NCBI RefSeq assembly: GCF_002285905.1
Contig: NZ_CP016305.1
Coordinates: 930,001 to 994,000, forward strand
DNA: 64,000 nucleotides
DNA from: Rickettsia sp. MEAM1 (Bemisia tabaci)
Lineage (GTDB): Bacteria > Pseudomonadota > Alphaproteobacteria > Rickettsiales > Rickettsiaceae
Reading direction: 5' to 3'
Shown here: positions 27,796-42,948 of the stretch, piece by piece
Layout of the letters: each line of letters opens with the position of its first letter
How positions within the stretch are numbered: position 1 is the stretch's first letter
Made by a program: the position numbers and the translations under genes
The notes under the pieces: model-generated
The model's input: the letters and a program-made list of their open reading frames with translations, nothing else
Databases searched by the model: none
What the model was told of the DNA's origin: nothing

Positions 27796-29877
27796 ATGAG
27801 TAAAAAGCTTGAAAATATCCGTAATATCGGTATATGTGCTCATATTGATGCAGGTAAAACTACTACTACAGAACGTATTCTATATTATACAGGTAAATCC
27901 CATAAAATAGGTGAAGTTCATGAGGGCGGTGCTACCATGGACTGGATGGAGCAGGAGCAAGAACGTGGTATAACAATTACCTCAGCTGCTACTACTTGTA
28001 GATGGCAAGATAAACAAATTAATATTATTGATACTCCTGGACACGTTGACTTTACAATTGAAGTAGAGCGTTCTTTACGTGTTCTTGATGGTGCTGTTGC
28101 AGTATTTGACGGCGTTGCAGGTGTTGAACCTCAATCTGAAACAGTATGGAGACAAGCTGATAAATATAATGTTCCTAGAATGTGTTTTGTCAATAAAATG
28201 GATAGAATGGGAGCAGACTTTTATAGATGCGTTGACATGATCAAGGATCGTTTAGGAGCAAAACCTTTAGTTATTCAGTTGCCTATAGGTATTGAAGAAA
28301 ATTTCAAAGGAGTTGTTGATCTTGTTAAAATGCAAGCAGTAGTTTGGAAAGACGAGTCTTTAGGTGCTGAGTATTCTTATCAAGAAATTCCTGATGACAT
28401 GAAAGCAAAAGCAGAAGAATATCGTGCTAATTTGCTTGATATGATTGTTGAGCTAGACGATAAAATCATGGAAAAATATTTGTCTGGTGAAGAAGTAACT
28501 GAAGAAGAAATTAAGAAATTAATTAGAAAAGGTACTATTACGGCAGCTTTTTATCCAGTTTTATGTGGTAGTGCATTTAAAAATAAAGGCGTACAGCCTC
28601 TACTAGATGCTGTAGTAGATTATTTACCATCACCTATTGACATTGCTACAGTAAAAGGCGTTGAAGTCAGTACAGGTGAAGAAAAAGATTTCCCTATTTC
28701 TGTTTCTGAGCCATTTTCTGCCTTAGCATTTAAAATTATGAATGATCCATTTGTTGGTTCATTAACTTTTATTAGAGTGTATTCAGGTAAGATTACTTCC
28801 GGAACAACTGTTATTAATACTGTAAAGAATAAAAGAGAGAAAATAGGTAGAATGCTATTAATGCATGCTAATAACCGTGAGGATGTAAAAGAAGCATCAG
28901 CAGGTGACATAGTAGCATTAGCAGGGCTTAAAGATACCACTACTGGTGATACATTATCAGATGAAGATAAAAAAGTAATTCTAGAAAGAATGGAATTCCC
29001 TGAGCCAGTTATTGAGCTTGCAGTAGAGCCTAAGTCAAAGGTTGATCAAGAAAAAATGGGACTAGCTCTTTCTCGTTTAGCAGCTGAAGATCCTTCATTT
29101 AGAACTTCAACTGATCAAGAAACAGGGCAAACTGTTATTAAAGGAATGGGTGAGCTTCATTTAGAAATCATCATCGATCGTATGAGAAGAGAGTTTAAAG
29201 TTGAAGCAAATATTGGAGCTCCTCAAGTTGCGTATCGTGAAACAATTACTAAAGCTTGCGAAATTGATTATACCCATAAAAAGCAATCAGGTGGTGCAGG
29301 TCAATTTGCACGTGTAAAAATTATTTTTGAACCTTTAAAAGATGTAAAAGATCTAAAAGAAGAAGATAAAAATAAGAGCTTTATTTTTGAAAGTAAAATT
29401 GTTGGTGGTGCTGTACCTAAAGAATATATTCCTGGTGTAGAAAAAGGATTAAATAACATTAGGGAAACAGGCGTAATTGCAGGTTATCCTATGATCGATT
29501 TTAAAGCTACATTAATTGATGGTACTTTCCATGATGTGGATTCTAGCGTACTTGCGTTTGAAATTGCAGCAAAAGCAGCATTTAGAGAGGGGATGCCTAA
29601 AGGTAATCCTAAATTACTTGAACCTATTATGAAAGTTGAGGTAATTATACCAGATGAGTATATGGGTGATGTTATTGGTGATCTAAATAGTCGTAGAGGA
29701 CAAGTTCAAGGTATGGAGCCAAGAGGTAATGCTCAAGTGATCAAGGCATATGTTCCTTTAGCTGAAATGTTTGGTTATGTTAATACGCTTAGATCTTTAT
29801 CGCAAGGTAGAGCTCAGTATAGTATGGTATTTAATCATTATGATCAAGTGCCAACTCAAGTTGCAGATACTATTTAA
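27796..29877 (+). CDS. fusA: Elongation factor G
   Basis: 693-residue translocation GTPase. G1 [15 protein letters not shown] (near residue 15), G2 [13 protein letters not shown]3 DTPGHVDF and G4 VNKMDRMG. Domains II to V follow, with domain IV carrying [16 protein letters not shown]. It follows rpsG by 2 bp. tuf, which follows fusA in many bacteria, is absent; a tRNA gene comes next instead. Confidence 0.98.
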   Translation: MSKKLENIRNIGICAHIDAGKTTTTERILYYTGKSHKIGEVHEGGATMDWMEQEQERGITITSAATTCRWQDKQINIIDTPGHVDFTIEVERSLRVLDGAVAVFDGVAGVEPQSETVWRQADKYNVPRMCFVNKMDRMGADFYRCVDMIKDRLGAKPLVIQLPIGIEENFKGVVDLVKMQAVVWKDESLGAEYSYQEIPDDMKAKAEEYRANLLDMIVELDDKIMEKYLSGEEVTEEEIKKLIRKGTITAAFYPVLCGSAFKNKGVQPLLDAVVDYLPSPIDIATVKGVEVSTGEEKDFPISVSEPFSALAFKIMNDPFVGSLTFIRVYSGKITSGTTVINTVKNKREKIGRMLLMHANNREDVKEASAGDIVALAGLKDTTTGDTLSDEDKKVILERMEFPEPVIELAVEPKSKVDQEKMGLALSRLAAEDPSFRTSTDQETGQTVIKGMGELHLEIIIDRMRREFKVEANIGAPQVAYRETITKACEIDYTHKKQSGGAGQFARVKIIFEPLKDVKDLKEEDKNKSFIFESKIVGGAVPKEYIPGVEKGLNNIRETGVIAGYPMIDFKATLIDGTFHDVDSSVLAFEIAAKAAFREGMPKGNPKLLEPIMKVEVIIPDEYMGDVIGDLNSRRGQVQGMEPRGNAQVIKAYVPLAEMFGYVNTLRSLSQGRAQYSMVFNHYDQVPTQVADTI

Positions 29878-29906
29878 GCTAAAAAATAATATTTATTATT
29901 AGCTTA
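29875..29906 (+). terminator. Weak hairpin after fusA
   Basis: TAAGCTAA / TTAGCTTA around an AT-rich loop beginning at the fusA stop codon. AT-only stem and no T-run, so possibly a partial terminator or processing site before the tRNA. Confidence 0.35.
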
Positions 29907-29988
29907 AAAGTAAAGTAAGATTATAAATATTATATTTAAATAAAAAGGTTGCCAATAAATTTTGTTGATTTTTTATTTAAAATATGAT

Positions 29989-30064
29989 AGGAGTGTAGCT
30001 CAATTGGTAGAGCGCCGGTCTCCAAAACCGGAGGTTGCGGGTTCGATGCCTGTCGCTCCTGCCA
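29989..30064 (+). tRNA. trnW: tRNA-Trp (CCA anticodon)
   Basis: 76 nt including an encoded 3' CCA. The acceptor stem AGGAGTG pairs with CGCTCCT, with one G-T pair. The D-arm is GCTCAATTGGTAGAGC, the anticodon stem CCGGT/ACCGG carries loop CTCCAAA (anticodon at 30022-30024), and the T-arm contains GGTTCGATGCC. It lies between fusA and secE, as usual near secE, and is probably cut out of the surrounding transcript. Confidence 0.97.
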
Positions 30065-30105
30065 TTACAAGTAATAGGGTTTTTACTATAAAATAACTTA
30101 TAAAT

Positions 30106-30306
30106 ATGTTTAAAGAATATAAAATATACAAGTTTTTTGAACAAGTTAAACAAGAAGCTTATAAAGTAGTTTGGCCCACTAAAAAAGAGTTAACTGCTTC
30201 GACTTTAGTAGTCATAGTAGCGGTTTTTGTTTTTAGCCTAATTTGTTTAGTGCTCGATTATGGTATACATAATATAATACAAATTTTACTTAACATCGGT
30301 AAATAA
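30106..30306 (+). CDS. secE: Preprotein translocase subunit SecE
   Basis: 66-residue short form of SecE that clamps SecY in the translocon. The amphipathic segment [18 protein letters not shown] (about residues 17-34) is followed by one membrane helix. Located between tRNA-Trp and nusG, the usual context. Confidence 0.95.
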
Positions 30307-30324
30307 GTTATCAAGGAATAAATT

Positions 30325-30888
30325 GTGGCAGAACAAAATATAGATGATATATTGTCAAATTCTGAAAAAGATACAAAAAAGTGGTATGTTATACATACTG
30401 CATCAGGAGCAGAAAATCGTATAAAACGAGTGATGCTTGAGAGAATTAGCAAGCAAAAAATGTCAGATTTTTTTGATGATATATTAGTACCGGTTTTTGG
30501 TGTTTCCGAAGTTAAACGCGGTAAAAACGTCAAGGTAGAAAAAAAATTAATGCCTAGTTATATTCTAATAAAAATGAATATGACAGATAAATCTTGGCAT
30601 TTAGTAAAAAATATACCAGGAGTAACAGGTTTTTTAGGTAGTAAAACTACTCCAAAAGCTCTTACGGAAAGCGAAATACAGAATATTAGATTAGAAACCG
30701 AAGCAAAAGATGCAAAATTATATGAGGTCGGTGAAATAGTAACTGTTACAGAAGGACCTTTTGAAACCTTTACAGGTACTGTAGAAGAAGTAGACCAAGA
30801 AAAAGCTAGATTAAAAGTTTCAGTATCAATATTTGGCAAAGCAACGCCTATAGAGTTGAGCTTTACTCAAGTAAAGAAAAACGACTAA
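30325..30888 (+). CDS. nusG: Transcription termination/antitermination protein NusG
   Basis: 187 residues from a GTG start at 30325, chosen because AAGGA lies about 8 bp upstream and the product begins MAEQN. The NGN domain opens [17 protein letters not shown]. The C-terminal KOW domain includes [19 protein letters not shown]. NusG binds RNA polymerase and links it to Rho or the ribosome. It lies 18 bp after secE. Confidence 0.97.
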   Translation: MAEQNIDDILSNSEKDTKKWYVIHTASGAENRIKRVMLERISKQKMSDFFDDILVPVFGVSEVKRGKNVKVEKKLMPSYILIKMNMTDKSWHLVKNIPGVTGFLGSKTTPKALTESEIQNIRLETEAKDAKLYEVGEIVTVTEGPFETFTGTVEEVDQEKARLKVSVSIFGKATPIELSFTQVKKND

Positions 30889-30980
30889 TGTAAATAAATG
30901 AATAGAATTATTATTTGATTATCTTTAAAGATAAAAAAATTTAAGGCTATAATTAAGAGAGAAAAGAAGGATATTCGTAA

Positions 30981-31415
30981 ATGGCACAAAAAATAGAAGG
31001 TTATATTACCTTGAATGTAAATGCTGGTGAAGCTACCGCTGCTCCTCCTATAGGGTCAACGCTTGGACAAAGAAAAGTTAATATCATGGAATTTTGTAAA
31101 GCTTTTAATGCTGTTACACAAGGTATTGAAAAAGGAACACCTCTTCCAACTGTTATTACTATATATGCAGATAAAAGTTTTACTTTTATAGTTAAAACAC
31201 CGCCGGCATCTTATCTTATAAAGAAATATGCTAAAGTTAAAAAAGGGTCTGGAGCTACTAAAAAGGAAGCTGTGGTAGGTAAAATCACTATGGATGATTG
31301 CCGTGAGATTGCAAAGTTAAAAATGCCTGATTTAAATACAAAAGATATTAAAGCTGCAACAAAGATTATTTGCGGAAGTGTGGCATCTATGGGAATTGAA
31401 GTTGTAGGGAATTAA
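30981..31415 (+). CDS. rplK: 50S ribosomal protein L11
   Basis: 144-residue protein of the GTPase-associated centre. The N-terminal domain carries [21 protein letters not shown], and the rRNA-binding C-terminal domain includes [18 protein letters not shown]. It is preceded by AAGGA and lies 5 bp before rplA. Confidence 0.97.
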   Translation: MAQKIEGYITLNVNAGEATAAPPIGSTLGQRKVNIMEFCKAFNAVTQGIEKGTPLPTVITIYADKSFTFIVKTPPASYLIKKYAKVKKGSGATKKEAVVGKITMDDCREIAKLKMPDLNTKDIKAATKIICGSVASMGIEVVGN

Positions 31416-31420
31416 TTATT

Positions 31421-32140
31421 ATGTCAAATAACAAAGATGTTGCTATAAAATCTAGCGGCGGTAAGAAAATAAGAGAAGCACGCGTTAAAGTAAGATCGGA
31501 TAGTTTATATAATTTAACAACTGCGGTTGAGAGATTAAAATCTGCTTCTTATGTTAAATTTGATCCAACCTTAGAAATAGTTATGAAGCTTGGAATTGAT
31601 CCAAGACATTCTGATCAAATGGTACGTGGTGTAGTGAATTTACCAGCAGGAACAGGTAAGACTGTAAGAGTTGCTGTTATTTGTAAAGAAGAAAGAGAAG
31701 AAGAAGCTAAAGCTGCTGGTGCAGATTTAGTAGGCTCAAGCAATATTATTGATGAAATTAAAGCTGGTAAGATCAATTTCGATGTATGTATAGCTACTCC
31801 CGATATGATGGCAGCTATAGGTTCAGTTGCAAGAATTTTAGGACCAAAAGGTTTAATGCCGAATCCTAAACTCAGAACTGTGACATTAGATATTAAGGGT
31901 GCTGTTAAGAATGCTAAAAGTGGTCAAGTAGAATATAGAGCAGAAAAAGCAGGTATAATTCACGCAGGTCTTGGAAAATTATCTTTTCTGGATCAGGATT
32001 TATTAAAAAATTTGAAAGCGTTTATTGATGCAGTAGTTAAAGCAAAACCTACTGGAGTGAAAGGAAGTTATTTAAAAGCAATATATTTATCTTCTACTAT
32101 GGGTGCATCAGTACAAATAGATTTAGCTAGTATAGCATAA
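31421..32140 (+). CDS. rplA: 50S ribosomal protein L1
   Basis: 239-residue L1-stalk protein. The signature [32 protein letters not shown] lies in the second half (read as two conserved blocks). In many bacteria L1 represses its own rplKA mRNA. 5 bp after rplK. Confidence 0.97.
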   Translation: MSNNKDVAIKSSGGKKIREARVKVRSDSLYNLTTAVERLKSASYVKFDPTLEIVMKLGIDPRHSDQMVRGVVNLPAGTGKTVRVAVICKEEREEEAKAAGADLVGSSNIIDEIKAGKINFDVCIATPDMMAAIGSVARILGPKGLMPNPKLRTVTLDIKGAVKNAKSGQVEYRAEKAGIIHAGLGKLSFLDQDLLKNLKAFIDAVVKAKPTGVKGSYLKAIYLSSTMGASVQIDLASIA

Positions 32141-32316
32141 ACTAAATTTAATACATTTGAGTCTATATTTTTTAGCTATCTAACTTATTGATTTATGCAA
32201 AGTCTAATATATATTAAACTTATTTGTACTAAATTTTATAAATATAGCTTAAAGTAAAACTTCAAATATTAATCTAAATTTTTGTAAGTAGACTAATAAA
32301 GTATAAAAAAATAGCT

Positions 32317-32344
32317 ATCTTAATAAATAATAAGTTATTAAGAT
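32317..32344 (+). promoter_or_regulatory. Hairpin in the rplJ leader
   Basis: A perfect 10-bp stem ATCTTAATAA / TTATTAAGAT lies 46 bp before the rplJ start in a 249-bp leader. In other bacteria L10 with L7/L12 binds a leader structure here to repress translation. Whether this hairpin has that role is inference. Confidence 0.4.
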
Positions 32345-32389
32345 AAATATAGAAACATCTCAAGTGTTGTAACAAGGAGAATTAATAGA

Positions 32390-32899
32390 GTGTTAAGATC
32401 AGAAAAACTGGAAGTTGTAGAAGAAATAGCAAGTATTTATAAAGATTCACCATCTGTAATCGTTGCTCATTATCACGGATTAACTGTTAGTGAAGTCAAT
32501 TCACTTAGGGAGTCTCTTAAGTCTAAGGATGCAGGTTTTAAAGTTGTAAAAAATACTTTAGCAAAAATAGCAGCAAATAAAGCAGGTCTTGATGATATCG
32601 TAAGCTTATTTTCAGGGCCTACCGCTATTGTTTATTCTAAAGAACCGGTTGAAATGGCAAAATTAGTAGTTAATTTTGCTAAAAGCAATGAAAATCTTAA
32701 GATTGTTGGCGGTATAGTCGATAAACAAGTATTAAATGAACATTCAATAAAAGAACTTTCTAAGTTACCTTCATTAAATGAGCTTAGAAGTAAAATTGTT
32801 GGGTTATTACAAGCTCCGGCTACTAAGATTGCAGGCGTTTTACAAGCACCGTCTTCAAGCTTAGCCAGGGTAGTACAAGCAAATGCTAGTAAAAATTAA
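32390..32899 (+). CDS. rplJ: 50S ribosomal protein L10
   Basis: 169-residue stalk base protein that anchors L7/L12 dimers. The start is a GTG with AAGGAGA 10 bp upstream. Conserved segments are [29 protein letters not shown] and a helical C-terminus ([19 protein letters not shown]) that binds L7/L12. Confidence 0.96.
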   Translation: MLRSEKLEVVEEIASIYKDSPSVIVAHYHGLTVSEVNSLRESLKSKDAGFKVVKNTLAKIAANKAGLDDIVSLFSGPTAIVYSKEPVEMAKLVVNFAKSNENLKIVGGIVDKQVLNEHSIKELSKLPSLNELRSKIVGLLQAPATKIAGVLQAPSSSLARVVQANASKN

Positions 32900-32937
32900 T
32901 TCAGATAATAATATATAAAAGTAAAAAGGAAAAAATT

Positions 32938-33309
32938 ATGGCAGATTTAGCTAAAATTGAAGAACAATTATCATCTTTAACATTAATGCAAGCAGCTGAG
33001 CTTGTAAAAATGTTAGAAGAAAAATGGGGTGTATCTGCAGCAGCACCTGTAGCTGTAGCAGCCGCTGCCGCTCCTGCTGCTGAAGCAGCTGCTGAAAAAA
33101 CTGATTTTGAAGTAGTTTTAGCTTCTAGTGGTGATAAAAAAGTGGAAGTAATTAAAGTTGTAAAAGAAATTACAGGTCTTGGCTTAATTGAAGCTAAAAA
33201 ATTAGTTGATGAAGCTCCAAAGCCAATTAAGAGTAATGTGAAAAAAGCAGAAGCAGAAGAAATTAAAAGCAAATTAGAAGCTGCTGGAGCAAAAGTAGAA
33301 TTAAAGTAA
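32938..33309 (+). CDS. rplL: 50S ribosomal protein L7/L12
   Basis: 123-residue stalk protein that recruits translation GTPases. The N-terminal dimer domain (residues 1-32), Ala-rich hinge (about 35-55) and C-terminal factor-binding domain ([20 protein letters not shown]) are all present. A strong hairpin follows at 33373. Confidence 0.97.
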   Translation: MADLAKIEEQLSSLTLMQAAELVKMLEEKWGVSAAAPVAVAAAAAPAAEAAAEKTDFEVVLASSGDKKVEVIKVVKEITGLGLIEAKKLVDEAPKPIKSNVKKAEAEEIKSKLEAAGAKVELK

Positions 33310-33372
33310 TTTTATTTTTATAATAAATTTTTTACGTTAATATAAAATTTAAAATTGCTTATTAGAATTTTT

Positions 33373-33412
33373 AAAAGCCTTATTTTAGTAGTTAAATTTA
33401 AATAAGGCTTTT
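33373..33412 (+). terminator. Terminator or attenuator between rplL and rpoB
   Basis: A long perfect stem, AAAAGCCTTATTT / AAATAAGGCTTTT, begins 64 bp after rplL. The descending arm ends in a short T-run. Comparable to the rplL-rpoB attenuator known in enterobacteria, which lowers polymerase output relative to ribosomal proteins. Confidence 0.7.
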
Positions 33413-33927
33413 AGCTATTTTGTTAATGAATTACTTTTTTATAAAGTGATTTGTTAGTAATTTCTAGTAGTTAACGCTAAGTTAAAAATTACCATTAAAA
33501 ATTTTTATCAAAATTATCTTCATTTAACAAAAATTTTAGTTAATGTAGTTAAGTTATGAAACTGTAAAACCGTATTTACGTTAATAACTTAAACTCTAAG
33601 CATTAAAAATTAAAAGTTAATGATGCAGATTTAAGATAAGAATTTAATCTTAAATTCGACTAAAAAGATTAGGACTCTAGTAAGACTTGTCCTTAATTAT
33701 AAGTGAAGATTTACCGTAAGTTATATTAAAAAGATTTACAGTATAAAAATGATAGCAAAAGCCACCTTAAGCTATTATTTTCCTTGTTTTTTCAGTATTA
33801 AGACAAGATTTTATAAAATCTTATCATAATGCTTGCGTTAATAAAGTTTAATAATAAGTCTATTTTAAGTTTCTTTAACTATTAACTTCAATGTTGATAG
33901 TTAATTTTTTATCAGTCAGGAGATTAT
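33413..33927. promoter_or_regulatory. Non-coding 515-bp leader upstream of rpoB
   Basis: No credible reading frame and no palindromic repeat of the A-D families is seen. The stretch is very AT-rich with many TTAA tetramers (GTTAACGCTAAGTTAA, TAGTTAATGTAGTTAAG, ACGTTAATAAC) and the ribosome site CAGGAG 9 bp before the rpoB ATG. It plausibly holds a promoter for rpoBC, but I cannot place one. Confidence 0.4.
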
Positions 33928-36900
33928 ATGGTTTCATTAAGGGATAATATTGAAGTACAACCCTTGTCACATAATAAAAGAGTAAGAAAAAATTTTGGTC
34001 ATATAAATTTAGTAGCAGATATACCGAATTTAATTGAGATTCAAAAAAATTCATATGAAAAAAATTTTCTACAGCTAGATACAAAAGATTCCGAAAGAAA
34101 AAATAAAGGCTTACAATCTATATTAAATTCAATTTTTCCTATCTCTGATCCTTCTAATATTGCTAACTTAGAATTCGTTAAATATGAATTTGATAATCCA
34201 AAATATGATGTAGAGGAATGCACTCAAAGAAGCTTAAGTTATGATTCTTCTCTTAAGGTAACCTTAAGGTTAAGTATTTGGGATATAGACGAAGATACTG
34301 GTAGCCGAGAGATTAAAGGTATCAAAGAACAACAAGTATATATGGGTAACATCCCATTAATGACTAAAAATGGTACTTTTATCATTAATGGTACAGAAAG
34401 AGTAGTTGTATCGCAAATGCATCGCTCACCTGGGGTGTTCTTCTATCATGATGAGGGCAAAGTTCATTCTTCTAGAAAACTTTTATATTCTGCACGTGTT
34501 ATTCCATATAGAGGATCATGGCTTGATTTAGAGTTTGATACTAAAGATATTATTTATTTTAGAATAGATAGAAAAAGAAAACTTTATGCTACTACTTTGC
34601 TTAAAGCAATTGGCATGAGCACAGAGGAAATTATAAAATTTTATTATGATTCAGTAAATTATAAAGTTGTTAAAAATAAGGGATGGGCAGTTAAATTTAT
34701 GCCTAGCCATATTACTGCACATAGATTAACAAGTGATTTAATAGATGCTGATACAGGAAATGTTTTACTTAAAGCGGGACAAAAAATTACTCCTAGTTTA
34801 GCTAAAAAATATGCTGGGGAAGGGCTTAATAATGAAGGGCTTAATAATATTTTAGTATCTCATGAAGCTTTAATTGGTAAATATTTATCTGAGGATTTAA
34901 AAGATCCTGAAAACGGTGAAGTATTAGCAAAAATCGGCGAAATGGTTACTGTTGAGTTACTTAGTGTAATTAGTGATCTGAAAATTAAAAATATTAGCGT
35001 ACTAGTAATTAATCCTCAATCCGGTCCATATATAAGAAATACTTTATTTTCTGATAAAAACCAGGATCGTGAATCAGCATTATTTGATATTTTTAGAGTA
35101 TTAAGACCTGGCGAACCTGCTAATATTGAAGCTGCTGAAAGTTTATTTTATAATTTATTCTTTGACCCTGAAAGATATGATCTTTCAGAAGTAGGTCGAA
35201 TAAAAATGAATTCAAGGTTAGAATTAAATATCTCTGATGAAACTACTGTTTTAACTACAGATGATATAAAAAATATACTAAGAGTTTTAGTAGAACTTAA
35301 AGATGGCAAAGGGATTATAGACGATATTGATCACTTAGGTAACAGAAGAGTTAGATCGGTTGGTGAATTGATAGAAAATCAATTCAGGATAGGTCTTGTT
35401 CGAATGGAAAAGTCAGTGATTGAAAGAATGTCGGCAGGTGATATTGATACAGTAATGCCTCACGATTTAGTGAATTCTAAAATTTTGGTTTCAGTAGTAA
35501 AGGAATTTTTCAGTACTTCGCAATTATCTCAATTTATGGATCAAACAAATCCATTATCTGAAATAACTCATAAAAGAAGATTATCAGCATTAGGTCCTGG
35601 TGGTCTTAGTCGTGATAGAGCCGGCTTTGAAGTGCGTGATGTGCATCCAACTCACTACGGTCGTATTTGTCCTATTGAAACACCTGAAGGTCAAAATATC
35701 GGACTAATTAACTCTATGGCGACTTATGCTAGAATAAATAAGCATGGTTTTATAGAAAGCCCATATAGAAAAGTCAAAGACGGACATGTAACCGATGAAG
35801 TAGTATATCTTTCAGCTATTGAAGAAGGGAAGTATAAGATCGGTCAAGCAAATTCTAAGGTTGATAAAGATGGAGTATTGCAGGGCGAATTTATTAATTG
35901 CCGAGTTGAAGGTGGCAATTTTGTAATGGTAGAGCCACATGAAGTAGACTTCATTGATGTAACGCCTATGCAGGTTGTATCTGTTGCAGCTTCTCTTATA
36001 CCGTTCTTAGAAAATGATGATGCTAACCGTGCTTTAATGGGATCAAACATGCAAAGGCAAGCGGTTCCTTTAATTAAAACTGATGCACCTTTTGTGGGTA
36101 CAGGGGTTGAGGGAGTAGTAGCAAAAGATTCTGGAGCATCTGTGCTTGCATTAAATGATGGTATAGTTGAGCAAGTAGATTCAAATAGAATTGTAATTAG
36201 AGCTATTGGTCAAAAAACCGAAAGTGCACCTTCAGTTGATATTTATAACTTATTAAAATTCCAAAAGTCTAACCATAATACTTGTATCAATCAAAAGCCT
36301 TTAGTTAAGGTTGGTCATTATGTTAAGAAGAATGATATTATAGCTGATGGGCCTAGTACCGATAATGGTGAAATTGCTTTAGGCAGAAACGTTTTAGTCG
36401 CTTTCTTACCTTGGAATGGATACAATTTTGAAGATTCAATTTTAATATCAGAGCGAATAGTAAAAGAAGACGTATTTACTTCTGTCCATATTGAAGAGTT
36501 TGAAGTCATAGCAAGAGATACTCGCCTTGGTCCTGAAGAAATTACGCGTGATATACCTAATGTAAGTGAAGAAGCACTTCGTCATCTTGATGAGGTCGGA
36601 ATAATTTATGTAGGTGCAGAAGTAAAAGCAGGTGATATTTTAGTAGGGAAAGTAACGCCGAAAAGTGAATCACCTATTACTCCTGAGGAAAAATTACTGA
36701 GAGCTATTTTTGGAGAAAAAGCTTTTGATGTGAAAGATTCATCGCTGCATGTTCCTTCCGGGGTTAGCGGAACGGTAGTAGAAGTAAGAGTATTCTCTCG
36801 TCGAGGTGTTGAAAAAGATCAGCGTGCTATTGCTATTGAAAAACAACAAATTGAGAAATTAGCAAAAGACCGTGATGATGAATTAGAAATTATCGAGCAT

Positions 36901-38061
36901 TTTGTATTTAGTTGGCTTGAGAAGCTTTTAGTAGGACAGATAAGTATTAATAGTCCTAAGACAGTAAAGACTGGGCAAACTATTACAAGCGAAATATTAA
37001 AAGGTTTATCTAAAGGACAACTTTGGCAGTTTACTGTTGAAGATGCAAATGTAATGAACGAAATAGAACAGCTCAAAAGTCATTATGATGGTAAGAAAGA
37101 AGCTCTTAATAAAAGGTTTGCTACTAAAGTAGAAAAATTACAAAGTGGAGATGATTTACCTCAAGGTGCTTTAAAAGTTGTAAAAGTATTTATTGCAACT
37201 AAGCATAAATTACAGCCTGGTGATAAGATGGCGGGAAGACACGGAAATAAAGGGGTTATTTCACGTATTGTGCCAGAAGAGGATATGCCATTCTTAGAGG
37301 ATGGAACTGTAGTTGATATTGTTCTCAATCCTTTAGGTCTTCCTTCTCGTATGAATATAGGGCAAGTGCTTGAAACTCATCTTGGTTGGGCATCAGTGAA
37401 TCTAGCAAGAAAAATAGCAGGTTTAGTAGAAGAATATAAAACTAACCATGTAAGTATTGAAAAGATTAAAAAGTTTTTAATCGAGCTATATGGTGAAAAT
37501 ATTAACCATATACTTGAAAAATCTGAAGAGGAAATTATTTCATTCTGTAATGAAGCTGCTAAGGGAGTATATTTTGCAACTCCAGTATTTGATGGTGCAA
37601 AGGTTGAAGACGTTAAGGATATGCTAAGGCTTGCAGGTCAAGATCTTTCAGGGCAAGTAAAGCTAATTGATGGTAGAACTGGTGAATATTTTGATCGCTT
37701 AGTAACTGTAGGGCAGAAATATTTATTAAAGCTACATCACTTAGTAGATAATAAAATTCACTCTCGTTCTATAGGTCCTTATAGTTTAGTGACTCAGCAA
37801 CCTCTTGGAGGAAAATCGCATTTTGGTGGTCAGCGTTTTGGGGAAATGGAATGCTGGGCATTACAAGCATATGGGGCTGCTTATACTTTACAAGAAATGT
37901 TAACTGTTAAATCAGATGACGTAAATGGTAGAATTAAGATTTATGACTCTATAGTGCGTGGTGAAAATAATTTTGAGTCTGGTATTCCTGAATCATTTAA
38001 CGTGATGATAAAAGAATTTAGATCTTTATGTCTTAATGTAAAACTTGAAGTGACATCTTAG
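33928..38061 (+). CDS. rpoB: RNA polymerase subunit beta
   Basis: 1377-residue core subunit. Conserved blocks include [21 protein letters not shown], the rifampicin-region segment [40 protein letters not shown], and the C-terminal [23 protein letters not shown]. Odd: residues about 298-307 ([10 protein letters not shown]) come from a perfect 15-bp tandem duplication at 34819-34848. It is followed by rpoC after 250 bp containing a family D repeat. Confidence 0.98.
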   Translation: MVSLRDNIEVQPLSHNKRVRKNFGHINLVADIPNLIEIQKNSYEKNFLQLDTKDSERKNKGLQSILNSIFPISDPSNIANLEFVKYEFDNPKYDVEECTQRSLSYDSSLKVTLRLSIWDIDEDTGSREIKGIKEQQVYMGNIPLMTKNGTFIINGTERVVVSQMHRSPGVFFYHDEGKVHSSRKLLYSARVIPYRGSWLDLEFDTKDIIYFRIDRKRKLYATTLLKAIGMSTEEIIKFYYDSVNYKVVKNKGWAVKFMPSHITAHRLTSDLIDADTGNVLLKAGQKITPSLAKKYAGEGLNNEGLNNILVSHEALIGKYLSEDLKDPENGEVLAKIGEMVTVELLSVISDLKIKNISVLVINPQSGPYIRNTLFSDKNQDRESALFDIFRVLRPGEPANIEAAESLFYNLFFDPERYDLSEVGRIKMNSRLELNISDETTVLTTDDIKNILRVLVELKDGKGIIDDIDHLGNRRVRSVGELIENQFRIGLVRMEKSVIERMSAGDIDTVMPHDLVNSKILVSVVKEFFSTSQLSQFMDQTNPLSEITHKRRLSALGPGGLSRDRAGFEVRDVHPTHYGRICPIETPEGQNIGLINSMATYARINKHGFIESPYRKVKDGHVTDEVVYLSAIEEGKYKIGQANSKVDKDGVLQGEFINCRVEGGNFVMVEPHEVDFIDVTPMQVVSVAASLIPFLENDDANRALMGSNMQRQAVPLIKTDAPFVGTGVEGVVAKDSGASVLALNDGIVEQVDSNRIVIRAIGQKTESAPSVDIYNLLKFQKSNHNTCINQKPLVKVGHYVKKNDIIADGPSTDNGEIALGRNVLVAFLPWNGYNFEDSILISERIVKEDVFTSVHIEEFEVIARDTRLGPEEITRDIPNVSEEALRHLDEVGIIYVGAEVKAGDILVGKVTPKSESPITPEEKLLRAIFGEKAFDVKDSSLHVPSGVSGTVVEVRVFSRRGVEKDQRAIAIEKQQIEKLAKDRDDELEIIEHFVFSWLEKLLVGQISINSPKTVKTGQTITSEILKGLSKGQLWQFTVEDANVMNEIEQLKSHYDGKKEALNKRFATKVEKLQSGDDLPQGALKVVKVFIATKHKLQPGDKMAGRHGNKGVISRIVPEEDMPFLEDGTVVDIVLNPLGLPSRMNIGQVLETHLGWASVNLARKIAGLVEEYKTNHVSIEKIKKFLIELYGENINHILEKSEEEIISFCNEAAKGVYFATPVFDGAKVEDVKDMLRLAGQDLSGQVKLIDGRTGEYFDRLVTVGQKYLLKLHHLVDNKIHSRSIGPYSLVTQQPLGGKSHFGGQRFGEMECWALQAYGAAYTLQEMLTVKSDDVNGRIKIYDSIVRGENNFESGIPESFNVMIKEFRSLCLNVKLEVTS
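34819..34848 (+). repeat. 15-bp tandem duplication within rpoB
   Basis: GAAGGGCTTAATAAT occurs twice in tandem and adds five residues (EGLNN) to the beta subunit without breaking the frame. Confidence 0.9.
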
Positions 38062-38169
38062 GATTATTAAATAAAACTATTAAAATTTTCTATTAGGAGG
38101 AGCATATAATGCTGCTCTTGAAAGAAAGGAAGTATACTCACACAACAACTCTAATAAAGAAGTATAATG

Positions 38170-42430
<4,261 letters not shown>

Positions 42431-42438
42431 GGTTAAAA

Positions 42439-42477
42439 AGCAATCTCATAAGGAAATATATTCCTGAGATTGCTTCG
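42439..42477 (+). terminator. Repeat-derived hairpin just after rpoC
   Basis: AGCAATCTCATAAGGAA / TTCCTGAGATTGCT forms a stem 9 bp after the rpoC stop. The sequence is the inner part of a family C repeat, so a fragment of a palindromic element may act as transcript end. Confidence 0.5.
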
Positions 42478-42534
42478 TCAAAATTCAGCTATTAATTAAA
42501 AAAAATATAGAGTCTTGTTATACTGACTAAAGAT

Positions 42535-42568
42535 AGTATTATCCGCTTTTTTCTCAACGGATAATACT
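42535..42568. terminator. Bidirectional terminator between rpoC and the DUF378 gene
   Basis: An 11-bp perfect stem AGTATTATCCG / CGGATAATACT around CTTTTTTCTCAA, lying between two convergent genes. Confidence 0.6.
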
Positions 42569-42579
42569 AAAGTTATTAA

Positions 42580-42816
42580 TTATTTCCCCTTTTCCACACC
42601 TGGTTTACAGAATAATTTTCCTAAACATAAAAATGAATATATCCCACAAAAACCAATAATTATATAAAGTAACTTAACAATAATTGGAAATGAACCGAAT
42701 AAAAGTGTTACTAGGTTAAAATTGAATAATCCAATTAGCCCCCAATTTATAGCACCTATAGAAGATAGTAAATGTATAGTAGTGATAAGTGGATTACTAG
42801 AAGTATTTATTAGCAT
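42580..42816 (-). CDS. DUF378 small membrane protein
   Basis: 78 residues with two hydrophobic helices and the DUF378 pattern LSSIGAINWGLIGLFNFNLV followed by LLYIIIGFCGIYSF. Function unknown. It stands alone, downstream of and convergent with rpoC. Confidence 0.8.
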   Translation of the reverse strand: MLINTSSNPLITTIHLLSSIGAINWGLIGLFNFNLVTLLFGSFPIIVKLLYIIIGFCGIYSFLCLGKLFCKPGVEKGK

Positions 42817-42948
42817 AGTTTGCTCTCCATATTATTGATGTTTAAGTAAATCTAGACTTCAAAACAATTTACCATACAATTATAATTTCCTATTTTTAGA
42901 TAGATGTCCATTTAAATTTTTATATTTGTAAAATTATTTTACAAGTTA

